Source: Nocardioides sp. URHA0020 (GTDB lineage: Bacteria; Actinomycetota; Actinomycetes; Propionibacteriales; Nocardioidaceae). Taken from it: DNA of 64,000 nt. Positions 1 to 8,024 of the stretch are shown piece after piece. Below the pieces are notes generated by a model. It was not told where the DNA came from and ran no database searches. It saw only the letters and a list, made by a program, of their open reading frames with translations. The stretch spans positions 194,836-258,835 of the forward strand of contig NZ_KK211170.1 of assembly GCF_000620705.1 (NCBI RefSeq), read 5' to 3'. Within the stretch, counting starts at the first letter, position 1. Every line of letters starts with the position of its first letter. The translations under genes and the position numbers were made by a program.

Positions 1-510
1 CGCCAGGACGGCCTGCGCGGTCTCGGCGCTGAGCCCCTTGGGCAGCACCTCCCGCCCGCGGCCCAGCGGCGCGAAGAAGGCGTCGATGTCGTCCTGGCCC
101 GCGCGGTCGACCCCGGTGAGCGCCAGGTGGGTCCGCCGGAACGCGTCGAGGCGGGTCGCGAGGTCGTCGTACTCGAACGGCTTCACGAGGTAGTGCGCGG
201 CACCTGCGGCGGCAGCGGCGCGCACCGTGTCGGCCTCGCGGGCCGCGGTCACCACCAGCACCCCGACGTCGTTGCCGGCGCCCCGCAGCCGACGCAGCAC
301 CTCGATCCCGCTGATGTCGGGGAGGTGGACGTCGAGGAGCACCAGGTCCGGCGCCAGCCGGTCGATCTCGGCCAGCGCCGTGGTGCCCGTCGCGGCCGTG
401 CCGACGACGCGGTAGCCCGGCGCGCGCTCCACGAAGCGGGTGTGGATCGACGCCACCATGAAGTCGTCGTCGACCACCAGGACCGTGAGCTCACTGGGGT
501 GGTCGGGCAT
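1..510 (-). CDS. Response regulator, CitB/DcuR type (3' end cut by window edge)
   Basis: The frame opens at ATG 508-510 and runs leftwards off the window, giving the first 170 residues. The N-terminus is a receiver domain: acidic triad VVDDD near residues 13-16, phospho-acceptor D60 in LVLLDVHLP, and conserved K110 in YLVKPFEY. After residue 120 a linker begins (THLALTGVDRAG), as in CitB/DpiA/DcuR regulators, whose DNA-binding domain would lie outside the window. It overlaps the 3' end of the sensor kinase gene by 20 bp, so the two are translationally coupled. Divergent tctCBA suggests it controls carboxylate uptake; that is inference from context. Confidence 0.9.
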   Translation of the reverse strand, partial: MPDHPSELTVLVVDDDFMVASIHTRFVERAPGYRVVGTAATGTTALAEIDRLAPDLVLLDVHLPDISGIEVLRRLRGAGNDVGVLVVTAAREADTVRAAAAAGAAHYLVKPFEYDDLATRLDAFRRTHLALTGVDRAGQDDIDAFFAPLGRGREVLPKGLSAETAQAVLA

Positions 511-2131
511 CGGGATCCTCGGTCGTCACGGGCAGCCGCGCGGTGAAGACCGCGCCGCGGTCATTGTGCACCGACACCGAGCCGCCCCGTCGCTCGCAGA
601 CGACCTGCACGAGCGCGAGGCCGACCCCCCGGCCGCTGGCGTCGCTGGGCTTGGTGCTGAAGCCACGGTCGAAGATCTCGCCGACCCGCTCCGCAGGGAT
701 GCCCGGTCCGCTGTCGGCGACCTGGACGACGGCGGTGGCACCGTCGGAGGTCAGTCGTACGTCGACGCGCGCGGCGTCGGCGTCGGCAGCGGCGTCGACG
801 GCAGCGTCGACGGCATTGTCGACCAGGTTGCCGAGCACCGTGCCGAGGTCGGCCGACAGGTCCGGGTCGAGCCGGGGCAGTCGGCTGTCGTCGCTGAGCG
901 CGAGCTCCACGCGCCGCTCCGCGGCGAGGCTCGTCTTGGCCACCAGGAGCGCCGCGACCGCGGGGTCCTCGACGCGCTGGAGCACGAAGTCGCTGATCTC
1001 CGCGCGCCGGCGCGTCAGGGTGCCGATCAGCCGGCCCGCCTCGTCGTACTCCTCGAGCTCGAGCAGGCCCGAGATCGTGTGCAGCTGGTTGGCGAACTCG
1101 TGGGTCTGGGCGCGCAGCGTCTCGGTGACGCTCTCCCGCGCGCTGAGCTGGCTCTGCATCGCCAGCAGCTCGGTGCGGTCGCGCAGCGTCGTGACGGTGC
1201 CGGCCGGGCGACCGTCCTGGACGACGTGGTTGCTGTTGAGCACCAGCACCCGCCCGGCCACCACGGCGACGGCGTCGTGCACGTCGTCGCTGCCGAGCAG
1301 GAGCTCGAGCACCCGCAAGGGGAGGTCGAGGTCGACCAGCAGCCGGCCCTGGCTGTCGGGCGGCAGGTCGAGCAGGCCCCGGGCGCTCTCGCTCAGCACC
1401 GTGACCGTCCCGGCCTCGTTGACGGCGATGACGCCTTCGCGCAGCGAGGTGAGCAGGGCTTCGCGCTGGTCGGCCAGGTCCGCGATCTCGGCGGGCTCCA
1501 GGCCGCGGGTGCGTCGCTTGATCAGGCGGGCCAGCAGCCAGGCACCGGCCAGGCCGAGCGCCAGGCCGACGAGCAAGAAGGACAGCAGGTCCGGCAGCGT
1601 CTGGCGCAGCCGCTCCGCGAGGGACGGGTAGCGCTCGGTGACCACCGCCACCCCGACCAGCTCGCCGGCGTCGACGTCCTCCTGGATGCCGATGACCGGC
1701 ACCTGCGCCGCGATCGCCTGCTCCCCGCGGTCGTCGAGGTCGCCGTTCCACGCGCGCCGGCGGCTGACACCCGGCCCGAGGTCGATCCGGTCCCCGACCC
1801 GGGTGGGGTCGGTCGACACCAGCACCCGCCCGGTGGGGTCGGTCAGGTAGACCGCCGAGGCGCCGCTGTCGTCCTGGCGCTGCTGGGCGTACGACGCCAG
1901 CGCCAGCCGCTGGCTCGGCTGGTCCATGCCGACCTGCACGGCAGCGGTGCTGGCGAGGTTTTCGGCGCTCGCCCGGAGCCGGGCGCCGCGGGCGTCACGG
2001 AAGTCGGCGTCGCTCTGCCGGAAGGACACCACGCTGGTGACCGCCACCACCAGCAGGAGCAGCACCACCTGGAGCGCGAGGAACTGCCCGGCCAGCGTCC
2101 GTGGCCGCGGTGCCCGCGCGAGTGACCACAA
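491..2131 (-). CDS. Sensor histidine kinase, CitA/DcuS family
   Basis: 546 aa. I place the start at TTG 2129-2131 because an AAAGGAGG ribosome site (2141-2148) sits 9 nt upstream; an upstream ATG at 2239 lies beyond that site and overlaps the divergent tctC start. Order: membrane segment (about 14-36), extracytoplasmic PAS-like sensor domain (about 40-170), second membrane segment (about 175-200), cytoplasmic PAS, dimerization helix with phospho-accepting His near residue 343 (THEFANQLHTISGLL), and HATPase_c with the N box DNAVDAA and G boxes GPGIP and GRGVGLALVQ. This is the architecture of citrate/C4-dicarboxylate sensors. It probably senses the substrate of the divergent tricarboxylate transporter. 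The ligand is unknown. Confidence 0.93.
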   Translation of the reverse strand: MWSLARAPRPRTLAGQFLALQVVLLLLVVAVTSVVSFRQSDADFRDARGARLRASAENLASTAAVQVGMDQPSQRLALASYAQQRQDDSGASAVYLTDPTGRVLVSTDPTRVGDRIDLGPGVSRRRAWNGDLDDRGEQAIAAQVPVIGIQEDVDAGELVGVAVVTERYPSLAERLRQTLPDLLSFLLVGLALGLAGAWLLARLIKRRTRGLEPAEIADLADQREALLTSLREGVIAVNEAGTVTVLSESARGLLDLPPDSQGRLLVDLDLPLRVLELLLGSDDVHDAVAVVAGRVLVLNSNHVVQDGRPAGTVTTLRDRTELLAMQSQLSARESVTETLRAQTHEFANQLHTISGLLELEEYDEAGRLIGTLTRRRAEISDFVLQRVEDPAVAALLVAKTSLAAERRVELALSDDSRLPRLDPDLSADLGTVLGNLVDNAVDAAVDAAADADAARVDVRLTSDGATAVVQVADSGPGIPAERVGEIFDRGFSTKPSDASGRGVGLALVQVVCERRGGSVSVHNDRGAVFTARLPVTTEDPDARPPQ

Positions 2132-2223
2132 GTTCCGCAACCTCCTTTGCTTCCCCAAGGGTGACGGCCGCCACAGGCCGGGTACAGCCTGGGAGACGCC
2201 AGATCCACCGAGAGGAGCCTGCC

Positions 2224-3234
2224 ATGGCCGCCCGACCACGCATGCGACGCAGACCCGGTCGTCGCGCCCGCGCTGTCCTGACCGCCCTCGTCGTGATCGC
2301 GGCGACCTCCTCGTGCGGCGTGACCCGCGGTGACGACAACAAGGACATCGCGATGTGGATCCCCAACAGCGCCGGCGGCGGCTACGACCAGACCGGCCGG
2401 GCCGCGGTCGCGGTGATGGAGCAGGACGACGTCACGGGCGGCAACTTCGAGGTGACCAACATCCTCGGCGCCGGCGGGTCGGTGGCGATGACCCGGCTGA
2501 TGGGCGCCCAGGGCGACGAGCACACCATGATGACCGTCGGCCTCGGCGTCGTCGGCTCCCTCTACTCCTTCGGTCTCGAGGACCGGGTCCACGACGCCAC
2601 GCCGCTGGCCCAGCTGATCGAGGACCAGGAGGGCGTGCTGGTGCCGGCCGACTCGCCGTACCAGACCATCGACGACTTCGTGGCCGCCTGGAAGAAGGAC
2701 CCGCGCTCGATCGCGGTCGGCGGCGGCTCCTCGCCCGGCGGCCCGGACCACCTCTTCCCGATGCAGCTGGCCGAGACCGTGGGGATCGATCCCAAGGACG
2801 TCCTCTACGTGCCGTACGACGGTGGCGGCCCGCTGACCAGCGCCCTGGTCGGCAAGAAGATCAAGGTGGGCTTCTCCGGCCTCGGCGAGTTCGAGGGTCA
2901 GCTCGAGTCGGGGGAGCTGCGGGCGCTCGCGGTGTCGGGGGAGGAGCGGCTCGAGCGCGAGACGCTCAGCGAGATCCCGACCCTGACCGAGTCGGACATC
3001 GACCTGGTCTTCACGAACTGGCGCGGCGTGCTGGCCCCGCCGGGGATCTCCGACAAGCGCCGCGACGAGCTCATCGCCTACCTCCAGGAGATGCACGACA
3101 GCCCCGAGTGGCAGCAGGCGCTCGAGAAGTATGGCTGGACCGACGCGTTCATCACGGGCGACGACTTCGCCACCTTCCTGCAGGAGCAGGACGACCGGGT
3201 CTCGTCGACCCTCGAGGAGCTGGGTCTCATATGA
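2224..3234 (+). CDS. tctC: Tripartite tricarboxylate transporter solute-binding lipoprotein TctC
   Basis: 336 aa, starting at ATG 2224 behind a GAGAGGAG ribosome site. The N-terminus is a run of arginines, a hydrophobic stretch and a weak lipobox ending in TSSC near residue 30, so a lipid-anchored extracytoplasmic binding protein. The rest matches the Bug/TctC family: IPNSAGGGYDQTGR near the start (the ligand-contacting loop after the first strand), then VPYDGGGPLTSALVGKKIKVGF and ALAVSGEERL. In TTT systems this protein captures citrate or another carboxylate and delivers it to the TctAB membrane complex. Its stop overlaps the tctB start (ATGA). Substrate cannot be told from sequence. Confidence 0.93.
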   Translation: MAARPRMRRRPGRRARAVLTALVVIAATSSCGVTRGDDNKDIAMWIPNSAGGGYDQTGRAAVAVMEQDDVTGGNFEVTNILGAGGSVAMTRLMGAQGDEHTMMTVGLGVVGSLYSFGLEDRVHDATPLAQLIEDQEGVLVPADSPYQTIDDFVAAWKKDPRSIAVGGGSSPGGPDHLFPMQLAETVGIDPKDVLYVPYDGGGPLTSALVGKKIKVGFSGLGEFEGQLESGELRALAVSGEERLERETLSEIPTLTESDIDLVFTNWRGVLAPPGISDKRRDELIAYLQEMHDSPEWQQALEKYGWTDAFITGDDFATFLQEQDDRVSSTLEELGLI

Positions 3235-3764
3235 GCACCACCACGCACTCCGGCGGCCGGCCGCCCGCGGAGCCCGCCGAGCAGCCACGCCGCGACCTCG
3301 CCCAGCTCGGTCTGGCCGCGGTCACCGCGGTCGTCGGCGCCTACACAATGTACGACGCCAGCACCCTCCAGGTCGGCTTCGCGGACCCGGTCGGGCCCCG
3401 GCTCTTCCCCTACGTCATCGGCGCCGGCCTGCTGGTCACCAGCGCGCTGCTGGCGCTCGCCGCGCTGCGCGGGGACGTGCCCGAGGCCGAGGGCGGCGAG
3501 GACGTCGACCTCGACGTCCGGGCCGACTGGGCGACGGTGGGCAAGCTGGTGGCCATCATCGGCATCACGATCGTGACGGTCGGCCTCCTCGGCTGGGCGA
3601 TCAGCGGCGCGATCCTCTTCACCGGCTCCACCTGGGCGCTGGGCAGCCGGACCCTGGTCCGCGACGTCATCGTCGGGTGCGTCCTGTCTGTCGGCAGCTG
3701 GTACGCCTTCTACGTCGGCCTCGGCATCCCGCTCAGCGCCGGCATCCTGGACGGGATCCTCTGA
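3231..3764 (+). CDS. tctB: Tripartite tricarboxylate transporter small membrane subunit TctB
   Basis: 177 aa. The start ATG 3231 overlaps the tctC stop by 4 nt. About 55-90 hydrophobic residues in two pairs of membrane segments (QLGLAAVTAVVGAYTMYDAS; LFPYVIGAGLLVTSALLALAAL; two more in the C-terminal half) are split by an acidic cytoplasmic loop (EAEGGEDVDLDV). This is the usual four-helix layout of the small TTT subunit, and the GPRLFPY motif after helix 1 is typical of the family. It acts with TctA as the proton- or sodium-coupled permease. Confidence 0.9.
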   Translation: MSTTTHSGGRPPAEPAEQPRRDLAQLGLAAVTAVVGAYTMYDASTLQVGFADPVGPRLFPYVIGAGLLVTSALLALAALRGDVPEAEGGEDVDLDVRADWATVGKLVAIIGITIVTVGLLGWAISGAILFTGSTWALGSRTLVRDVIVGCVLSVGSWYAFYVGLGIPLSAGILDGIL

Positions 3765-5311
3765 TGGGCAACCTCGACCTCCTGCTCGGTGGCCTGCAGT
3801 CCGCGGCCACCCCCGAGAACCTGCTGTACGCCGCGATCGGCGTGCTGCTCGGCACCTTCGTCGGCGTCCTGCCGGGCATCGGCCCGGCGATGGCGGTGGC
3901 GCTGCTGCTGCCCGTGACCTACAGCCTGGAGCCGACCTCGGCGTTCATCATGTTCGCCGGGATCTACTACGGCGGCATGTACGGCGGCTCCACCACGTCG
4001 ATCCTGCTGAACACACCGGGGGAGTCGGCGTCGGTGATGACCGCGCTCGAGGGCAACAAGATGGCGAAGGCGGGGCGAGCGGCCCAGGCGCTCGCCACCG
4101 CGGCCATCGGGTCCTTCATCGCCGGCACCATCGGCACCCTGCTGGTCGCCCTCTTCGCCCCGGCGCTGGCCGAGGTCGCCGTGACGATCGGCTCCCCGTC
4201 GTACTTCGCGATCCTGCTCTTCGCCCTGGTCATGACCACGACCCTGCTCGGCTCGTCGAAGGTGCGGGGCTTCCTCTCGCTCTTCCTCGGGCTGACGATC
4301 GGTCTCGTCGGCCTCGACCTCAACACCGGGCAGGCCCGGCTCGACCTGGGAGTGACGCAGCTGCGCGACCCGCTGGAGATCGTGGCGGTGGCCGTCGGCA
4401 TCTTCGCCCTCGGCGAGGCCTTCTGGGTGGCGGCGCACCTGCGGCGCAAGCCGCTGCAGGTGATCCCGGTCGGTCGACCGTGGATGGGGCGTGCGGACTG
4501 GGGCCGCTCCTGGAAGCCGTGGCTGCGGGGCACCGCGTTCGGCTTCCCGTTCGGCGCGATCCCGGCCGGTGGCGCGGAGATCCCGACGTTCCTGTCCTAC
4601 ATCACCGAGCGCCGGCTCTCGCGCCACCAGGACGAGTTCGGCAAGGGCGCCATCGAGGGTGTCGCCGGACCCGAGGCGGCCAACAACGCCTCCGCGGCGG
4701 GCATGTTCGTGCCCCTGCTGGCCATGGGCATCCCGGTGACCGCCACGGCCTCGGTGATGCTGGCCGCGCTGACCAGCTACGGCATCCAGCCCGGGCCGCA
4801 GCTGATGACCGAGCAGTCCGACCTGGTGTGGACGCTGCTGGCCAGCCTGCTCATCGGCAACACGCTGCTGCTGGTGCTCAACCTGCCGCTGGCGCCGCTG
4901 TGGGCCAAGCTCCTCCGGATCCCACGCCCGCAGCTCTACGCCGGCATCCTCTTCTTCGCCTGCCTCGGAGCCTTCGCGGCCAACCAGGACGCGTTCGACG
5001 TCTTCCTGCTGCTGGCCTTCGGCCTGCTGGGCCTGGCGATGCGCCGCTTCGGCCTCCCGGTGCTGCCGCTGATCCTCGGCGTCATCCTGGGCCCGATCAT
5101 GGAGCTCAAGCTGCGGGAGGCGCTCACCATCTCCGACGGTGACCTGTCCGGTCTGTGGAGCGAGCCGCTCGCCGTCGTGGTCTACGTGCTCACCGCCCTG
5201 ATCGTCGTCGTGCCGATCGTGGTCAAGCGGGTCCGCCCCGACCTGGACAGCCCGGCGGCCGAGGTCGCCCACGCACGAGCCGAGCAGGACGAGGAGAGGA
5301 TCGAGCGATGA
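3764..5311 (+). CDS. tctA: Tripartite tricarboxylate transporter large permease TctA
   Basis: 515 aa, starting at ATG 3764, which overlaps the tctB stop. It is highly hydrophobic, with about a dozen membrane segments. Two family signatures stand out: GVLPGIGPAMAVALLLP in the first repeat and GIYYGGMYGGSTTSILLNTP shortly after. A second glycine-rich repeat appears near residues 260-300 (FPFGAIPAGGAEIPTFLSY; EGVAGPEAANNASAAGMF). Length is normal for TctA (about 500). It is the substrate translocation subunit of the TctABC uptake system. Confidence 0.95.
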   Translation: MGNLDLLLGGLQSAATPENLLYAAIGVLLGTFVGVLPGIGPAMAVALLLPVTYSLEPTSAFIMFAGIYYGGMYGGSTTSILLNTPGESASVMTALEGNKMAKAGRAAQALATAAIGSFIAGTIGTLLVALFAPALAEVAVTIGSPSYFAILLFALVMTTTLLGSSKVRGFLSLFLGLTIGLVGLDLNTGQARLDLGVTQLRDPLEIVAVAVGIFALGEAFWVAAHLRRKPLQVIPVGRPWMGRADWGRSWKPWLRGTAFGFPFGAIPAGGAEIPTFLSYITERRLSRHQDEFGKGAIEGVAGPEAANNASAAGMFVPLLAMGIPVTATASVMLAALTSYGIQPGPQLMTEQSDLVWTLLASLLIGNTLLLVLNLPLAPLWAKLLRIPRPQLYAGILFFACLGAFAANQDAFDVFLLLAFGLLGLAMRRFGLPVLPLILGVILGPIMELKLREALTISDGDLSGLWSEPLAVVVYVLTALIVVVPIVVKRVRPDLDSPAAEVAHARAEQDEERIER

Positions 5312-5700
5312 ACCAGATCGTGGTCGCATGGTCGCCGGACGAGTTCGGGCGCGCCGCCCTCGCCCACGCCGTGGCCGAGGCCCGGATGCGCGGGCACGGG
5401 GTCGTCGTGGTCAACGCCAGCCGCGGCGACGCCCTGGTCGACGACCGGTTCGCGAGCGACGACGACCTGGACGGCGTACGCACCGGGCTCGAGGAGGCCG
5501 GCCTGCCGTACGACGTGCGGCAGTCGGTCGGCGCCGACGTGGGCGACCAGGTGCTGGCCGTCGCGCAGGAGGTCGGCGCGGACCTGATCGTGCTCGGCCT
5601 GCGCCGCCGTACGCCGGTCGGCAAGCTCATCATGGGCAGCGTGGCGCAGCGGATCCTGCTGGGCGCGCACTGCCCGGTGCTCGCGGTCAAGCCCGCCTGA
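5308..5700 (+). CDS. Universal stress protein (UspA family) in the tct operon
   Basis: 130 aa. ATG 5308 overlaps the tctA stop (ATGA), so it is the fourth gene of the tct operon. It is a single Usp domain with the ATP-binding C-terminal signature G-x2-G-x9-G-S: LGLRRRTPVGKLIMGSVAQ followed by CPVLAVKP. N-terminal IVVAWSPDEFGRAAL is the usual first strand and helix. In Halomonas, the Usp protein TeaD regulates a TRAP uptake system encoded with it, so a regulatory role on TctABC in response to ATP is plausible. That part is inference by analogy. Confidence 0.9.
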   Translation: MNQIVVAWSPDEFGRAALAHAVAEARMRGHGVVVVNASRGDALVDDRFASDDDLDGVRTGLEEAGLPYDVRQSVGADVGDQVLAVAQEVGADLIVLGLRRRTPVGKLIMGSVAQRILLGAHCPVLAVKPA

Positions 5701-5751
5701 TCGGCCGCGAGTTCGTCTCGGGCACCCCTGGGTTGCCATACTCGGAGGGAC

Positions 5752-7164
5752 ATGACGACTGACATCAGTGCCCCGACCGCCGACCTGCTCTCGGTCGCCA
5801 TGGTGACCCTCGGGTGCGCCCGCAACGAGGTCGACTCCGAGGAGCTCGCCGGACGGCTCGAGGCCGGAGGCTTCCGCCTCGTCGAGGATCCGGCCGACGC
5901 CGACACCGTCGTGGTCAACACCTGCGGCTTCGTCGAGTCGGCCAAGAAGGACTCGGTCGACACCCTGCTGGCCGCCGCCGACCTCAAGACGACCGGCCAG
6001 ACCCAGGCGGTCGTCGCCGTCGGCTGCATGGCCGAGCGGTACGGCAAGGAGCTCGCCGACTCGCTGCCCGAGGCCGACGCGGTCCTCGGCTTCGACGACT
6101 ACCCCGACATCGCCGCGCGGCTGCGCTCCATCGTCGCCGGCGAGACGCACCAGGCCCACACGCCGCAGGACCGCCGCAAGCTGCTGCCGATCACCCCGGT
6201 CGAGCGCGCGCTGTCGACCGCCGCCGTGCCCGGGCACGCCTCCGGTCCCGCGTCGCTGCGACGCCGGCTCGACGCCGGCCCGACCGCGTCGCTCAAGCTG
6301 GCGAGCGGCTGCGACCGGCGCTGCTCCTTCTGCGCCATCCCGTCCTTCCGCGGCTCGTTCGTGAGCCGTCGCCCCTCCGACGTGCTGCAGGAGGCCCGCT
6401 GGCTGGGGGAGCAGGGGGTGCGCGAGCTCTTCCTGGTGAGCGAGAACTCCACGTCGTACGGCAAGGACCTCGGCGACCTGCGGCTGCTCGAGACGCTGCT
6501 GCCCGAGCTGGCCGCCGTCGACGGCGTCGAGCGGGTCCGGGTCTCCTACCTGCAGCCCGCCGAGACCCGTCCGGGCCTGGTGCAGGCGATCGCGAGCACG
6601 CCCGGCGTCACGCCGTACTTCGACCTGTCCTTCCAGCACGCCAGCGCCGACGTCCTGCGCCGGATGCGCCGCTTCGGCGACCCCGAGAGCTTCCTGGGGC
6701 TGCTGGAGCAGATCCGCACCCTGGCGCCCGAGGCCGGCGTCCGCAGCAACGTCATCGTCGGGTTCCCCGGCGAGAGCGACGAGGACCTGCAGACCCTCTG
6801 CGACTTCCTGGTCGACGCCCGCCTCGACGTCACCGGCGTCTTCGGCTACTCCGACGAGGACGGCACCGAGGCGGCGACGTACGACGGCAAGCTCGACGAG
6901 GACGAGGTCCGCGCGCGCGTCGAGCACGTCGGTGCTCTGGTCGAGGAGCTCACCTCGCAGCGCGCGGCGGACCGCATCGACGAGGTCGTCGAGGTCCTGG
7001 TCGAGCGCGTCGACGACGACAGCGTCGAGGGCCGGTCGGCCCACCAGGGCCCCGAGGTCGACGGCTCGACGTACCTGCTCGACTCCACCGCCCAGGTCGG
7101 AGACCTGGTCCGCGCGGTCGTCGTCGATTCCGAGGGCGCCGACCTCTACGCTCAGGTGCTGTGA
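5752..7164 (+). CDS. rimO: Ribosomal protein S12 methylthiotransferase RimO
   Basis: 470 aa, starting at ATG 5752 with GGAGG 5 nt upstream. Domains: N-terminal UPF0004 with three cluster-binding cysteines (VTLGCARNEVDSEE, NTCGFVESAKKDS, VGCMAERYG), central radical-SAM domain with CDRRCSFC, then a C-terminal TRAM domain ending at LYAQVL. The GCARNxVDSE and FxxSKKDS-like signatures favour RimO over MiaB. The enzyme uses two 4Fe-4S clusters and SAM to add a methylthio group to the conserved aspartate of ribosomal protein S12. It overlaps pgsA by ATGA-type coupling, the usual actinobacterial arrangement. Confidence 0.96.
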   Translation: MTTDISAPTADLLSVAMVTLGCARNEVDSEELAGRLEAGGFRLVEDPADADTVVVNTCGFVESAKKDSVDTLLAAADLKTTGQTQAVVAVGCMAERYGKELADSLPEADAVLGFDDYPDIAARLRSIVAGETHQAHTPQDRRKLLPITPVERALSTAAVPGHASGPASLRRRLDAGPTASLKLASGCDRRCSFCAIPSFRGSFVSRRPSDVLQEARWLGEQGVRELFLVSENSTSYGKDLGDLRLLETLLPELAAVDGVERVRVSYLQPAETRPGLVQAIASTPGVTPYFDLSFQHASADVLRRMRRFGDPESFLGLLEQIRTLAPEAGVRSNVIVGFPGESDEDLQTLCDFLVDARLDVTGVFGYSDEDGTEAATYDGKLDEDEVRARVEHVGALVEELTSQRAADRIDEVVEVLVERVDDDSVEGRSAHQGPEVDGSTYLLDSTAQVGDLVRAVVVDSEGADLYAQVL

Positions 7165-7775
7165 TGGCCGAGGCGACGCAGACCCAGCCCAGCAACTGGA
7201 ACGTCCCCAACGTGCTGACCACGGCGCGGATCGTGGCGGTGCCGTTCTTCGCCTGGGCCCTGCTCGTCGACGGTGGTGAGTCGATCACCTGGCGCTGCGT
7301 GTCGTTCGTGATCTTCACGCTGGCGATGATCACGGACAAGATCGACGGCGACCTGGCCCGCAAGCACAACCTGGTCACCAACTTCGGCAAGATCGCCGAC
7401 CCGATCGCCGACAAGGCCGTCACCGGCATGGCCTTCATCGGGCTCTCGATCGTCGGCGACGTCTGGTGGTCGGTGACGATCCTCGTGCTGATCCGCGAGT
7501 GGAGCGTCACGCTGCTCCGCCTCTCGATCCTCAAACGGGTCGTCATCGCGGCCGCCGACCTCGGCAAGATCAAGACCACCTTCCAGGCGATCGCGCTGGC
7601 GACGCTGTGCCTGCCGCTGCGCGACGCCGACCTCCCGGGCTGGCTCGAGACCCCCGGCGAGGTCATCTTCTACCTGGCCCAGGTGTGCCTGGCGATCGCC
7701 GTGGCCCTCACGCTCTGGTCGGGCTGGGAGTTCTACCGCGACGTCTGGAAGCAGCGCGCGTCGCTCCGGAGGTGA
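7164..7775 (+). CDS. pgsA: CDP-diacylglycerol-glycerol-3-phosphate 3-phosphatidyltransferase
   Basis: 203 aa; the start ATG 7164 overlaps the rimO stop. The CDP-alcohol phosphotransferase signature is intact: D-x2-DG-x2-AR-x8-G-x3-D-x3-D is seen as DKIDGDLARKHNLVT, then FGKIADPIADK. Several membrane helices surround it (NVLTTARIVAVPFFAWALL; TGMAFIGLSIVGDVWWSVTILVL; YLAQVCLAIAVALTLWSGWEF). It makes phosphatidylglycerol phosphate, the committed step to phosphatidylglycerol and cardiolipin, at the membrane. Normally cinA follows directly; here two large genes intervene. Confidence 0.95.
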   Translation: MAEATQTQPSNWNVPNVLTTARIVAVPFFAWALLVDGGESITWRCVSFVIFTLAMITDKIDGDLARKHNLVTNFGKIADPIADKAVTGMAFIGLSIVGDVWWSVTILVLIREWSVTLLRLSILKRVVIAAADLGKIKTTFQAIALATLCLPLRDADLPGWLETPGEVIFYLAQVCLAIAVALTLWSGWEFYRDVWKQRASLRR

Positions 7776-7837
7776 CCTCCCCGGCGGGCGGACACCTGCC
7801 CGGTGCCAAGCTGTAACAACGAGTTCACTCCAGGCCC

Positions 7838-8024
7838 TTGCGAGAGACGGGCGTTTCGGGGTTAGGTTCCCTACATCTCGGTCCGCAACGGAGGGCTTCC
7901 GCCGTCGCCGAGCAGATCTCGGGTTTCTTGCTGTCCTTCTCGGTTCTGCTCGCGATGTCTCCGACGTCTGTGGCTCGATGGCGCCGCCCGTCCTGTTCCG
8001 CCTACGTCCGGAGAACCGTCCTTC
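7838..8024 (+). promoter_or_regulatory. Promoter and structured leader of the secreted nuclease gene
   Basis: A candidate sigma-A-type promoter is TTGCGA (7838-7843), 19-nt spacer, TAGGTT (7863-7868). Transcription from it would give a leader of about 150 nt. The leader can fold: CTCGG (7877-7881) pairs with CCGAG (7908-7912), enclosing a smaller hairpin built on CGGA/TCCG (7889-7901). I recognise no known riboswitch class. No clear ribosome site precedes ATG 8025 (upstream GGAGAACC is the nearest purine run). Confidence 0.4.

Noticed and set aside
127..546. Forward-strand open frames at the left edge
   Set aside because: They are antisense to the response regulator, whose receiver residues are all in place on the minus strand.
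2132..2239. Start of the first sensor kinase at 2239
   Set aside because: It would overlap the divergent tctC start and lie upstream of a perfect AGGAGG that is well placed for TTG 2129-2131.
7823..7829. PHO box upstream of the secreted nuclease (GTTCACT)
   Set aside because: Only one heptamer is present; the neighbouring 11-nt windows do not repeat it, so a PhoP site is not supported.
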